The position numbers and the translations under genes are program-made. A stretch of 64,000 bases of DNA from Gelidibacter salicanalis. Its GTDB lineage: Bacteria; Bacteroidota; Bacteroidia; Flavobacteriales; Flavobacteriaceae. Each line of letters starts with the position of its first letter. The stretch's first letter is position 1. The notes under the pieces were generated by a model. That model did no database searches and was not told the DNA's origin. It saw only the letters and a list, made by a program, of their open reading frames with translations. The stretch is taken from assembly GCF_007997285.1 (NCBI RefSeq), contig NZ_VORX01000006.1, positions 124,001 through 188,000 of the forward strand. Direction: 5' to 3'. Below, piece after piece: positions 45,417 through 53,377 of this stretch.

Positions 45417-47381
45417 TTGATTTCAAGATTCTCCATAGAACAAGTATTTGAAACCGCCCGTGTTGAGGAGGTTATTGGCGATTTCGTCAACCTCAAAAAA
45501 GCGGGCAGTAACTTTAAAGGCTTGAGCCCTTTTAGTGATGAACGTTCGCCAAGTTTTGTGGTGAGTCCGGTAAAGCAAATTTGGAAGGATTTTAGTAGTG
45601 GAAAAGGAGGAAATGCCGTTACTTTTTTAATGGAGCACGAGCATTTTACCTATCCTGAAGCCATAAAATATTTGGCCCGAAAGTACAATATAGAAATTGA
45701 AGAAACAGAGCAAACCAACGAACAGAAAGAAGAAGCCAATGAGCGCGAAAGTCTGTACTTGGTCAATGAATTTGCGAATACGTATTTCCAGAAAATTCTT
45801 TATAAAACTGATCAAGGAAAATCCATAGGACTCAGTTATTTTAAAGAACGAGGATTTACGGATGCGACTATAAAAGCCTTTAATCTTGGATATTCTCTTG
45901 ATGAGTGGCAAGGGTTTACTGATGAAGCTTTAAAAAAAGGTTACCAAATTCAATTTCTTGAAAAAACAGGCTTGACGATTGTTAAGGAGGACAAACGTTT
46001 TGACCGATTTAAAGGTCGGGTCATGTTTCCTATCCACAGTATGAGTGGTCGAATCTTAGGATTTGGTGGTCGAATTTTAGGTACCGATAAGAAGGCAGCA
46101 AAATACATGAATTCACCGGAAAGTGAGGTGTATCATAAAAGTAAGATTCTTTACGGCCTGTTTCACGCCAAACAAGCAATTGCTAAAGAAGATAATTGTT
46201 ATTTGGTTGAAGGCTATACGGATGTTATCCAATTTCATCAAACAGGCATTAAAAACGTGGTGGCGTCATCAGGGACAGCTTTATCGCCGGAACAGATCAG
46301 ATTGATCAATCGTCTGACCAAAAACATAACTGTCCTCTTTGATAGCGATGCTGCAGGTTTGCGCGCATCGGTTAGAGGAATAGATTTGATATTGGAGCAG
46401 GGTATGAATGTTAAGGTGTGCACCTTTCCTAAAGGAGAAGACCCGGACAGTTTTGCCAGACAGAATACTTTGGAGGAGCTCTCTGCATATCTGGATGAAA
46501 ATGCCAAAGATTTTATTCAGTTTAAAGCATCCTTATTAGTTGAGGATGCCAAGAATGATCCTATAAAAAAAGCGGATACCATCCGTGAAATTGTGAATAG
46601 TATTGCCAAAATTCCCGATCCGATTAAGCGCGAAATCTATATTAGAGAATGCTCTCATATTATGGATATTAGTGAGCAAGTGTTGTTTACTACTTTAGCA
46701 CAGATCAATAAAAAAGGGTCTCAAGACCCGGGAAATCAACAGCCACCTGAACAGCGTGCATTTGAGGTAATGCGTACGGAAAAGCCCACTCAAAAGATTA
46801 ACCATCAATATGAGCTGGAACTTAAAATTATCGAAATCTTATTGCTTTACGGCAATGAAACCGAGCAATTTGAAGATTTGGTGTTGAAGGAAGATGAAAA
46901 ATCTGGCGAGTTGAAATTAGAGCCTGTTATTCACGAAGCCAAGGTGTTTGAAAAGATATATTTGGACCTTCAGGAGGATGAAATGCAGTTTTCCGATGAA
47001 GGATTTAAAAACCTATACTACGTTATCATTGACGCGTTGCACCAATCGAAGGAATTCCAATTAAAAGATTTTATAAATAAGCTCGATCAAAATATGGCTA
47101 ATGAAGTCACTACTATTTTGATGAATGATGAGCGTTATAGTCTACACGATTGGGAGCGTAACCATATCGTTCCTAAAGAAAAAAAGGAAACCATAGCTCA
47201 ATTGGTTACACAAACCATATTAAGTCTTAGATGTTTTCTAATTGATCAAAAAGTCGTCGAATACCAATCTGACATTACGCGACCCAATGTGAACACCATG
47301 AGCATCATGGAAGATGTAAGAGATTATTTAAGACTCAAAACGCTCCTGTCAAAAAAATTAGGAAAGGTTGTCAGTGGTTAG
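45417..47381 (+). CDS. dnaG: DNA primase
   Basis: A 654-residue primase making RNA primers for replication. The toprim core is clear: NCYLVEGYTDVIQFHQTG, VASSGTALSPEQIRLINRL, TVLFDSDAAGLRASVRG. The N-terminal zinc-binding domain keeps its surroundings (NFKGLSPFSDERSPSFVVSP, FSSGKGGNAVTF), but the four Cys/His ligands are replaced (SPFS and DFSSG in place of CPFH and CFGCG). The C-terminal DnaB-interacting helical domain is present. The start is TTG at 45417, giving the family N-terminus MISRFSIEQVFETARVEEVI; there is no nearby ATG. Confidence 0.96.
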   Translation: MISRFSIEQVFETARVEEVIGDFVNLKKAGSNFKGLSPFSDERSPSFVVSPVKQIWKDFSSGKGGNAVTFLMEHEHFTYPEAIKYLARKYNIEIEETEQTNEQKEEANERESLYLVNEFANTYFQKILYKTDQGKSIGLSYFKERGFTDATIKAFNLGYSLDEWQGFTDEALKKGYQIQFLEKTGLTIVKEDKRFDRFKGRVMFPIHSMSGRILGFGGRILGTDKKAAKYMNSPESEVYHKSKILYGLFHAKQAIAKEDNCYLVEGYTDVIQFHQTGIKNVVASSGTALSPEQIRLINRLTKNITVLFDSDAAGLRASVRGIDLILEQGMNVKVCTFPKGEDPDSFARQNTLEELSAYLDENAKDFIQFKASLLVEDAKNDPIKKADTIREIVNSIAKIPDPIKREIYIRECSHIMDISEQVLFTTLAQINKKGSQDPGNQQPPEQRAFEVMRTEKPTQKINHQYELELKIIEILLLYGNETEQFEDLVLKEDEKSGELKLEPVIHEAKVFEKIYLDLQEDEMQFSDEGFKNLYYVIIDALHQSKEFQLKDFINKLDQNMANEVTTILMNDERYSLHDWERNHIVPKEKKETIAQLVTQTILSLRCFLIDQKVVEYQSDITRPNVNTMSIMEDVRDYLRLKTLLSKKLGKVVSG

Positions 47382-47383
47382 GT

Positions 47384-48013
47384 TTAAATTGTCCCCATAT
47401 GTTCCGCTTGGTGAATTAAATCGACCAAATTGCTCACATTTAATTTCTTAAAAAGTCGAGCTTTATAAGTGCTGACCGTTTTTTCATTGATATCAAGTTC
47501 CAAAGCAATTTCCTTATTCTTTTTGCCCGATGAAAGTAGTTTTAAAACTTCCACTTCGCGGGTAGAAAGACGTTTATAGAGCTTGCTTTTCTTGTTGCGT
47601 GTATCGTCATAATTTAAGTGTTTGGCCATCACCTCACTCAAATAAATTTCGCCGTTATACACCTTGAGAATCGCTTCTTTGAGAGTCGCCGTGTCTGCCG
47701 TTTTAGAAAGATATCCTGCAGCACCAGCTCTGATGGTGCTGATGGCGTAAATTTCTTCAGGTTGGTGACTGAACATAATTACTTTTAACTCGGTATTTTC
47801 TTTTTTGATAGCTCTTAACGCCGTAATCCCGTTAAGTTCCGGGAGGTCAATTTCAGAAATTATAACATCTATTGGATAACGTCTAATAAATTCGAAGATC
47901 TCTATACCTGTTGCCACTGTGCCAACAACTTCAATATCTGGATCCTTTTCGAAAAGTAGTGTGATGCCTTCTCTAACTATTGGATGGTAGTCCACAACCA
48001 GTACCTTAATCAT
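47384..48013 (-). CDS. NarL/FixJ-type response regulator with atypical receiver
   Basis: A 209-residue transcription factor with a receiver (1-120) and a LuxR-type helix-turn-helix (145-205, LSTREVEVLKLLSSGKKNKE and INEKTVSTYKARLFKKL). The usual phosphorylated Asp is replaced by Glu54 in IISEIDLPELNG, and the second acidic residue of the N-terminal pair is Tyr9 (VVDYHP). The protein may be locked active or controlled without phosphorylation. No histidine kinase gene is adjacent. It is convergent with dnaG (2 bp apart) and behind nadE on the same strand. Confidence 0.9.
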   Translation of the reverse strand: MIKVLVVDYHPIVREGITLLFEKDPDIEVVGTVATGIEIFEFIRRYPIDVIISEIDLPELNGITALRAIKKENTELKVIMFSHQPEEIYAISTIRAGAAGYLSKTADTATLKEAILKVYNGEIYLSEVMAKHLNYDDTRNKKSKLYKRLSTREVEVLKLLSSGKKNKEIALELDINEKTVSTYKARLFKKLNVSNLVDLIHQAEHMGTI

Positions 48014-48100
48014 AATATATCATGTATTAGTTAGTAATGTTGGTCGCTATACTAAGATCTGGGGTCTTATCTGTGGAGATGTCTTACGTAAATGTATAAA

Positions 48101-48142
48101 AAAAAACATAGATTTCACTGATAATTGCTAATTTTCAGTGAA
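48101..48142 (-). terminator. Hairpin between nadE and response regulator gene
   Basis: On the minus strand TTCACTGA and TCAGTGAA (48135-48142 with 48114-48121) form an 8-bp perfect stem, followed after 6 nt by a T run (A run at 48100-48107 on the plus strand). It could end nadE transcription before the regulator gene, although the T run is slightly distant. Confidence 0.5.
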
Positions 48143-48162
48143 TTAACTTACAATAATCAGGA

Positions 48163-48951
48163 CTATTTCAAAAGCAATGGAATTTCGCAAATGGGGATAG
48201 GTACCATTTTATGTTGATTAATCCTGTTTAGCCTCGTAAAGAGATTAAAGACTTCGAGTTGTCGCCCTTCAAAATCTTCAGCTGTTTTACCATTTTCGAT
48301 CATCGTCATGGCCCATTCCAATTCAGGGTAGGAAGCACCAATTTGGTCTTCATCCGTTCTGTCATCACCAAACAACCCATCGCTAGGTGCAGCATTTAAG
48401 ATAGATTCGACGACACCTAAATGTTTAGCAATGGCATAGACTTCAGATTTCATCAAATCAGCAATAGGGCTTAAATCGACACCACCATCGCCGTATTTGG
48501 TGTAAAATCCAACCCCAAAATCCTCTACTTTATTTCCTGTGCCAGCCACTAATAAGCCTTTTAATCCCGCATAATAATATAAGGTAGTCATTCTTAAGCG
48601 CGCGCGTGTATTGGCGAGCGCCATATCTACAATGGCTTGCTTGCCATCTAATGACACCTCAGTTTTAAATTCTTCAAAAACAGGGGTGAGATCCACTAAA
48701 ACCTCTTTCACATTGGTAAATCTCGATTTCAATTGCTGAATGTGTTCTTGACCTCTGGACACATGACTTGGTGGTTGATGTATTGGCATTTCAATACACA
48801 ACACCTCAAATCCAGTTTTCGCGCATAAAATTGAAGTGACTGCAGAATCAATTCCGCCAGAAATACCAATGACAAACCCATTTACCTTCGCGTTTGTGGC
48901 GTAGTCTTTTAGCCATTTTACAATGTGGTCAATAACTTTTTCTGTTTGCAT
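48163..48951 (-). CDS. nadE: NH3-dependent NAD+ synthetase
   Basis: A 262-residue enzyme completing NAD synthesis by amidating nicotinate adenine dinucleotide. The ATP-binding PP-loop is VIGISGGIDSAVTSIL, and TGNKVEDFGVGFYTKYGDGG and DLSPIADLMKSEVYAIA are family signatures. There is no glutaminase domain, so free ammonia is the nitrogen source. It is divergent from gldB. Confidence 0.96.
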   Translation of the reverse strand: MQTEKVIDHIVKWLKDYATNAKVNGFVIGISGGIDSAVTSILCAKTGFEVLCIEMPIHQPPSHVSRGQEHIQQLKSRFTNVKEVLVDLTPVFEEFKTEVSLDGKQAIVDMALANTRARLRMTTLYYYAGLKGLLVAGTGNKVEDFGVGFYTKYGDGGVDLSPIADLMKSEVYAIAKHLGVVESILNAAPSDGLFGDDRTDEDQIGASYPELEWAMTMIENGKTAEDFEGRQLEVFNLFTRLNRINQHKMVPIPICEIPLLLK

Positions 48952-48954
48952 TTT

Positions 48955-48987
48955 TTGAATGATTTAACACAAAGAATACTACCTTTG
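48955..48987 (+). promoter_or_regulatory. gldB promoter (Bacteroidota type)
   Basis: TTG (48955-48957) and TACCTTTG (48980-48987), 22 bp apart, fit the consensus. The transcript would have a leader of about 55 nt before gldB. Confidence 0.55.
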
Positions 48988-49047
48988 TACAACAAAAATA
49001 AAGTAATCACCTAAGTAATAAAAATTAAAGACCTTTAAAAATTGCCC

Positions 49048-50007
49048 ATGAAGAATGCTGCTTTTCTAATAGTCCTCTTGCTTTTTCTTAGTGCTTGTAA
49101 AGACGATAATCAACTAGAAAATGAAATTTCTAAAATTGATGTCAATGTTACCATAGAACGTTTTGATTTGGTCTATGCCGATGCAGAACCTAAAGATTTG
49201 CCAAAATTAAAACAGGAGTATCCATTTTTATTTTCTGAGCGCATTCCTGATTCTATTTGGGTAGAACGCATGCAAGACACGCTGCAGCATGAATTATCGG
49301 GTGAAGTGAAATCGACGTTTTCTAACTTCGGCAAAGAGGAAGACGCAATCGTGTCGCTTTTTCAACATTTAAAATATTACGATCGCTCATTTAAAGTTCC
49401 TCGCGTCATCACGGTAACCTCTGATGTAGATTATAGAAACAAGACCATTGTAACGGATACGATTGTGCTAATATCGTTAGATACCTATTTGGGATCAGAG
49501 CATCATTTCTACGAAGGCATCCAAAAGTTTCTCACCCAGAATATGAAACGCTCCCAAATTGTGAGCGATTTAGCAGCCAATTATGCTGAGCAGTATATTC
49601 TTCAAGACAAGCCAACAACCTTATTGGACGATATGGTTTACTTCGGGAAGCAGCTGTATTTTAAGGATAAAATGATTCCGTTTGCCTCTGATGCTGATAA
49701 AATTGGATATACCGAAGCGCAATTGGCATGGGCAGGTGAAAATGAAAGCGAAATATGGCGCTACTTTATTGAGCGCGAGTTGCTGTTCAGTACAGATAAT
49801 ACCTTGGCTAGCCGTTTTATTGCCGATGCGCCTTTTTCAAAATTTTATTTGGAATTGGACAGTGAGTCCCCAGGGCGGTTAGGGCGGTATATAGGTTGGC
49901 AGATTGTCAGGGCGTATATGAATACTAACGATGTTCCATTCATGGAAATGCTCCAGAAAAATGCCGACGAAATTTTTAATAACTCAAAATTTAAACCTCG
50001 TAAATAA
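49048..50007 (+). CDS. gldB: Gliding motility lipoprotein GldB
   Basis: A 319-residue lipoprotein needed for flavobacterial gliding. The signal peptide MKNAAFLIVLLLFLSAC ends at the lipidated Cys17. The rest matches GldB along its length (SKIDVNVTIERFDLVYADAE, LKQEYPFLFSERIPDSIW, LISLDTYLGSEHHFYEGI). ATG 49048 is chosen over the TTG two codons upstream. The last base of its stop is the first base of the gldC ATG, the conserved gldB-gldC arrangement. Confidence 0.95.
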   Translation: MKNAAFLIVLLLFLSACKDDNQLENEISKIDVNVTIERFDLVYADAEPKDLPKLKQEYPFLFSERIPDSIWVERMQDTLQHELSGEVKSTFSNFGKEEDAIVSLFQHLKYYDRSFKVPRVITVTSDVDYRNKTIVTDTIVLISLDTYLGSEHHFYEGIQKFLTQNMKRSQIVSDLAANYAEQYILQDKPTTLLDDMVYFGKQLYFKDKMIPFASDADKIGYTEAQLAWAGENESEIWRYFIERELLFSTDNTLASRFIADAPFSKFYLELDSESPGRLGRYIGWQIVRAYMNTNDVPFMEMLQKNADEIFNNSKFKPRK

Positions 50008-50342
50008 TGTCAAATACAAAAACCTCTACCATTGAACTCCATGTGGAATTAGATGAAAACAAAGTCCCAGAAAAATTAAGTTGGACGGCGCAAGATGGTG
50101 GCATAAATAATGAAGAAGCTAAAGCGATGATGCTTTCGGTTTGGGATAGCAATGCTCAGGAAACTTTGAGAATTGACTTATGGACCAAAGATATGCCTGT
50201 AGATGAAATGAAATTATTTTTCCACCAAACTTTGGTTGAAATGAGTAATACGTTTCAGCGGGCTACCCAAGATGAAAAAATGACGGCAACCATGAAGGAT
50301 TTCTGCGATTATTTTGCAGAGAAACTCGAACTAAAGAAGTAA
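50007..50342 (+). CDS. gldC: Gliding motility protein GldC
   Basis: A 111-residue cytosolic protein without signal or membrane segment, beginning MSNTKTSTIELHVELDENKV, with ISWTAQDGG-like segment LSWTAQDGGINNEEAKAMML and IDLWTKDMPVDEMKLFFHQ. These match GldC, which enhances gliding in Flavobacterium. It overlaps gldB by one base, so translation is coupled. The next gene starts 5 bp downstream. Confidence 0.94.
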   Translation: MSNTKTSTIELHVELDENKVPEKLSWTAQDGGINNEEAKAMMLSVWDSNAQETLRIDLWTKDMPVDEMKLFFHQTLVEMSNTFQRATQDEKMTATMKDFCDYFAEKLELKK

Positions 50343-50347
50343 AAACT

Positions 50348-50962
50348 ATGATGCGCAAACTCCTGTACGTTTTAATATTAGTGATGGTAGTCCTCTTCGG
50401 CTATCGTTATTTTTTTAATGATAAAGATGAAACCATATTACAGGAGAATTCTGCGCTCATTCAGGAACAAATCAGGAATGTCAGCAAATTGGTAGTTACT
50501 GAAGGGCATTTCAGTCAGGTATTTACCTATAAAAATTCGAAAGCCATTTTTGTAAATTTGGTAAATGTTGAAAAGAAGGCTTTGGTAGTGGTCAATGCTA
50601 ATGTTACGGTTTCTTATGATTTGAGCCAGATTGAATACGAGCTTGACGAAAAATCCAAGACCCTTAAAATTCTGAGCATTCCAAAAGAGGAGATCAATAT
50701 CAGTCCTGATTTTGAATATTATGATGTGACTGCCGATTTTCTGAACCCGTTTCAAGCAGAAGATTACAATAAAATCAAAAATAAAGTGAACGCCCAGCTT
50801 ATGAAAAAGATTGAGGCATCCAACTTAAAAAGCAACGCACAAAACCGATTGATCAGCGAACTGTCTAAGTTTTATATTTTAACCAGTTCCTTAGGGTGGA
50901 CACTTCAGTACAATGGCAATTCTATCCAATCGTCAGACGAATTGCAGAACATCAAACTATAA
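50348..50962 (+). CDS. DUF4230 membrane-anchored protein
   Basis: A 204-residue protein with an N-terminal membrane anchor (LLYVLILVMVVLFGYRYFF). The rest matches DUF4230: VSKLVVTEGHFSQVFTYKN, VVVNANVTVSYDLSQIEYEL, ILSIPKEEINISPDFEYYD. Function is unknown. It follows gldC by 5 bp and is likely co-transcribed; no established gliding role is known to me. Its end overlaps the convergent rhodanese gene by 6 bp. Two ATG codons in a row (50348, 50351) are possible starts. Confidence 0.85.
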   Translation: MMRKLLYVLILVMVVLFGYRYFFNDKDETILQENSALIQEQIRNVSKLVVTEGHFSQVFTYKNSKAIFVNLVNVEKKALVVVNANVTVSYDLSQIEYELDEKSKTLKILSIPKEEINISPDFEYYDVTADFLNPFQAEDYNKIKNKVNAQLMKKIEASNLKSNAQNRLISELSKFYILTSSLGWTLQYNGNSIQSSDELQNIKL

Positions 50963-51265
50963 TTTCTTTTTCAGGCTTAACCAACTGCCACCATTGATGG
51001 ACTCAATGTTTTTTGATTTTAAAATTTGAGCAGCTTTAGCTGAACGCATGCCACTTGCACAACAGGTTATGATAGGTTTATTTAGTTTTTTTAATTTTTC
51101 TACCTGATTTTGTAAGTCGTCTAAAGGCACATGCTTGGCGTTGGCAATATGGCCATTATCCCATTCTCTTTTGGTTCTCACATCCAAAATAATGGCGCCT
51201 TTGCTCATCATTTCCTGAACTTGTTGTTTCTTGTCCGTACCAAATAAAAAGTCAAAAAATCCCAT
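50957..51265 (-). CDS. Single-domain rhodanese-like protein
   Basis: A 102-residue single rhodanese domain. AIILDVRTKREWDNGHIANA is the N-terminal signature and the active-site loop is PIITCCASGMRSAKAA, with the catalytic Cys the second of the pair. It could carry sulfane sulfur or act as a thiosulfate sulfurtransferase. There is no signal peptide, so it is cytosolic. It is convergent with the DUF4230 gene (6-bp overlap) and divergent from the TetR gene. Confidence 0.9.
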   Translation of the reverse strand: MGFFDFLFGTDKKQQVQEMMSKGAIILDVRTKREWDNGHIANAKHVPLDDLQNQVEKLKKLNKPIITCCASGMRSAKAAQILKSKNIESINGGSWLSLKKKL

Positions 51266-51331
51266 AGTTTATTTTTATTTAAATTTACAAAATATCCACC
51301 ACTCGAAGCAATTTGAGTAAAATTTTAACGA

Positions 51332-51922
51332 TTGAACACTACAGGACAAACCCGCAAAGAAGAAATCATTAAAACAGCCGCAAAACTTTTTAAAGAGAAA
51401 GGTTACAGTGCGGTGACTATGCGCGATTTGGCTAAGGCGTTGAACATGAAGGCGGCAAGTCTGTACAATCATATCGATTCCAAACAAGACCTTCTGAAAA
51501 CCATCATTATTTCGTTGGCGGAAGAGTTTACCCGTGGCATGGAAACTATCAAAAGTTCAGATGTTTCAATAATTGATAAACTACGCGCTATTGTTTCGTT
51601 GCATGTCAACATTACCATTCACAATACCTACGGAATGGCATCGCTCAATAATGACTGGATGCATCTTGAAGATCAATTGGAGTATTATTTGTCGCTTAGA
51701 AAGAATTACGAAGAGGATTTTGTCGAGATTATAAAATCAGGGATAGAAGCTCGGGAAATTCGCGATTCGAATCCTGAAATTATTATGTTTTCAATATTAA
51801 CCACCCTAAGATCTTTATACCTGTGGCTCCCAAAAAAGGATGATCTCAATAGAGAAGAACTGGCAAAGAATTTAGGAGATGTACTTATTAATGGTATAAA
51901 CCATCAAAGCATTACAGAGTAA
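51332..51922 (+). CDS. TetR/AcrR family regulator of the phenylacetate cluster
   Basis: A 196-residue one-component regulator. The helix-turn-helix is in residues 10-55 (EIIKTAAKLFKEKGYSAVTM, MKAASLYNHIDSKQDLLKTI). The C-terminal ligand-binding part is all helical. The start is TTG at 51332 (MNTTGQTRKEE); no ATG precedes the DNA-binding domain. It stands just before paaE, and an inverted repeat ACTAAC-GGTT-GTTAGT at the paaE promoter is a likely binding site. By analogy with PaaR-type regulators it may sense phenylacetyl-CoA; this is inference. Confidence 0.88.
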   Translation: MNTTGQTRKEEIIKTAAKLFKEKGYSAVTMRDLAKALNMKAASLYNHIDSKQDLLKTIIISLAEEFTRGMETIKSSDVSIIDKLRAIVSLHVNITIHNTYGMASLNNDWMHLEDQLEYYLSLRKNYEEDFVEIIKSGIEAREIRDSNPEIIMFSILTTLRSLYLWLPKKDDLNREELAKNLGDVLINGINHQSITE

Positions 51923-52016
51923 TCCCTGCATCCTTAGTGCAATTAAGTGTACTTTTATCTAAGCACATCTAATCAACACCATCATTGTTTTAACAAAACA
52001 TATCAAATTTAATTTG

Positions 52017-52048
52017 TAGTTTTGTCATGTAGACTAACGGTTGTTAGT
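52017..52048 (+). promoter_or_regulatory. paaE promoter -7 box and TetR-type operator
   Basis: TAGTTTTG (52017-52024) is a TAnnTTTG box, though no clear -33 TTG is seen. ACTAAC (52033-52038) and GTTAGT (52043-52048) are perfect inverted half-sites around a 4-bp centre, overlapping the expected transcription start. This is where a repressor would act, and the TetR gene is directly upstream. Confidence 0.6.
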
Positions 52049-52141
52049 TAGTTGCTCTCGGTTTACGAAAACCTTTGAGTTATACGAGAAAACGAATTTT
52101 AATAGCAGAACTCTTGGTTTAAGAGGGATTTATAAAGGACT

Positions 52142-53215
52142 ATGGCAGAATTCCACAACATTAAAGTTGCAGATATTTATAAAGAAACGAAAGATTGCGT
52201 TGTCATTTCTTTCGATGTTCCCGATGCGCTAAAAGAAAAATTTAAGTTTCGTCAAGGTCAGCATTTGACTTTACGAAAGGAACTTAATGGCGAAGATATT
52301 CGACGTAATTATTCGTTGTGCTCAAGTCCGTTGGATGGCGAGTGGAAAGTGGCCGTTAAAACCATTCACGATGGTGTATTTTCAAATTTTGCATTTAACG
52401 ATTTGAAAAAAGGAGATACCCTTGAGGTGATGGCGCCACACGGTGAGTTTACGGTAGATGTGAATGTTGAAGCAAACAACAATTATATCGCCTTTGCTGC
52501 AGGAAGTGGTATTACGCCTTTGTTGTCCATCATCAAAACCCATTTGCACGAAGAGCCAGACAGTACCTTTAAATTGTTTTATTTGAACAGGACTGTAAAA
52601 TCCATTATCTTTAAAGAAGAAATAGAACAGCTTAAAAATGAGTTCTTTGATAGGTTTCAGGTCTTTTATTTCTTGACCAAAGAACAGCGTGATATCCCAT
52701 TTTTAAACGGTCGATTTGACAAGGAAAAACTAGCCGTGTTGACCAAGTCGTTCATAGATGTGCCTGATACTAATCACGCCTTTATCTGTGGCCCTCAAGA
52801 CATGATTTTTTTAATTCGCGACGAATTGCAAGCGGCGGGAATGCCTAAAGAAAACATTCATTATGAACTGTTCTTTACGGGAAGTTCTGAAGAAGAAAAT
52901 AAACAGATTGCCGAAGTTCTAGAGCAAAGAATTGATGGCACACAAGTAACGATTATCGATGGAGGGAAGGAATTCCATTTCATTATGGATGATGATTTCG
53001 ATAATATACTCGATGGCGCTTTGGCCGCAGGAGCCGATTTGCCTTTTGCCTGTAAAGGTGGCGTTTGCAGCACGTGCAAGTGTCAAGTAAAGGAAGGATC
53101 AGTACAAATGAAAAAGAATTACGCGTTAGAAGATAAGGAAGTGGCACAAAATTATGTATTGAGCTGTCAGGCCGTCCCAACCAGTAAAAAGGTGGTGGTC
53201 GATTTTGATGTGTAG
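52142..53215 (+). CDS. paaE: 1,2-phenylacetyl-CoA epoxidase reductase subunit
   Basis: A 357-residue electron-transfer protein feeding the PaaABC epoxidase. An FAD/NADPH reductase module is at residues 1-240 (GQHLTLRKELNGEDIRRNYS, AAGSGITPLLSIIKTHL, FICGPQDM), and a plant-type 2Fe-2S ferredoxin domain at 265-357 with ligands in FACKGGVCSTCKCQV and YVLSCQA. Order and length match PaaE. It is first in the cluster, ahead of paaABCD, separated from paaA by a dispersed repeat. Confidence 0.96.
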   Translation: MAEFHNIKVADIYKETKDCVVISFDVPDALKEKFKFRQGQHLTLRKELNGEDIRRNYSLCSSPLDGEWKVAVKTIHDGVFSNFAFNDLKKGDTLEVMAPHGEFTVDVNVEANNNYIAFAAGSGITPLLSIIKTHLHEEPDSTFKLFYLNRTVKSIIFKEEIEQLKNEFFDRFQVFYFLTKEQRDIPFLNGRFDKEKLAVLTKSFIDVPDTNHAFICGPQDMIFLIRDELQAAGMPKENIHYELFFTGSSEEENKQIAEVLEQRIDGTQVTIIDGGKEFHFIMDDDFDNILDGALAAGADLPFACKGGVCSTCKCQVKEGSVQMKKNYALEDKEVAQNYVLSCQAVPTSKKVVVDFDV

Positions 53216-53256
53216 CTTTTAACACTTAATAATTTTGAGTGCTGTTAATAAAATAA

Positions 53257-53339
53257 TTTGGGCGTTACCCTAAAGGGTCAGGCTTTCGGCAGTCGCTCTC
53301 TGCGAGGAGCTCCGACAATGCCTCAATCCTTAACGCAAA
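53257..53339. repeat. Dispersed structured repeat between paaE and paaA
   Basis: An 83-bp GC-richer element begins TTTGGGCGTTACCC and ends CCTTAACGCAAA; its termini are inverted (TTTGnnCGTTA with TAACGCAAA). Internal pairs such as ACCC/GGGT and GGAGCTCC suggest a folded element. It reads like a multicopy flavobacterial intergenic repeat I have seen, but I cannot check its copy number. Confidence 0.6.
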
Positions 53340-53377
53340 TCTGAATACAAAATAATAGTTCACTAATACAGAATAAG

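Noticed and set aside
52041-52232. Small plus-strand frame ahead of paaE as a possible leader peptide.
   Set aside because: It overlaps the paaE start in another frame, has no codon bias for an amino acid related to the pathway, and no terminator follows.
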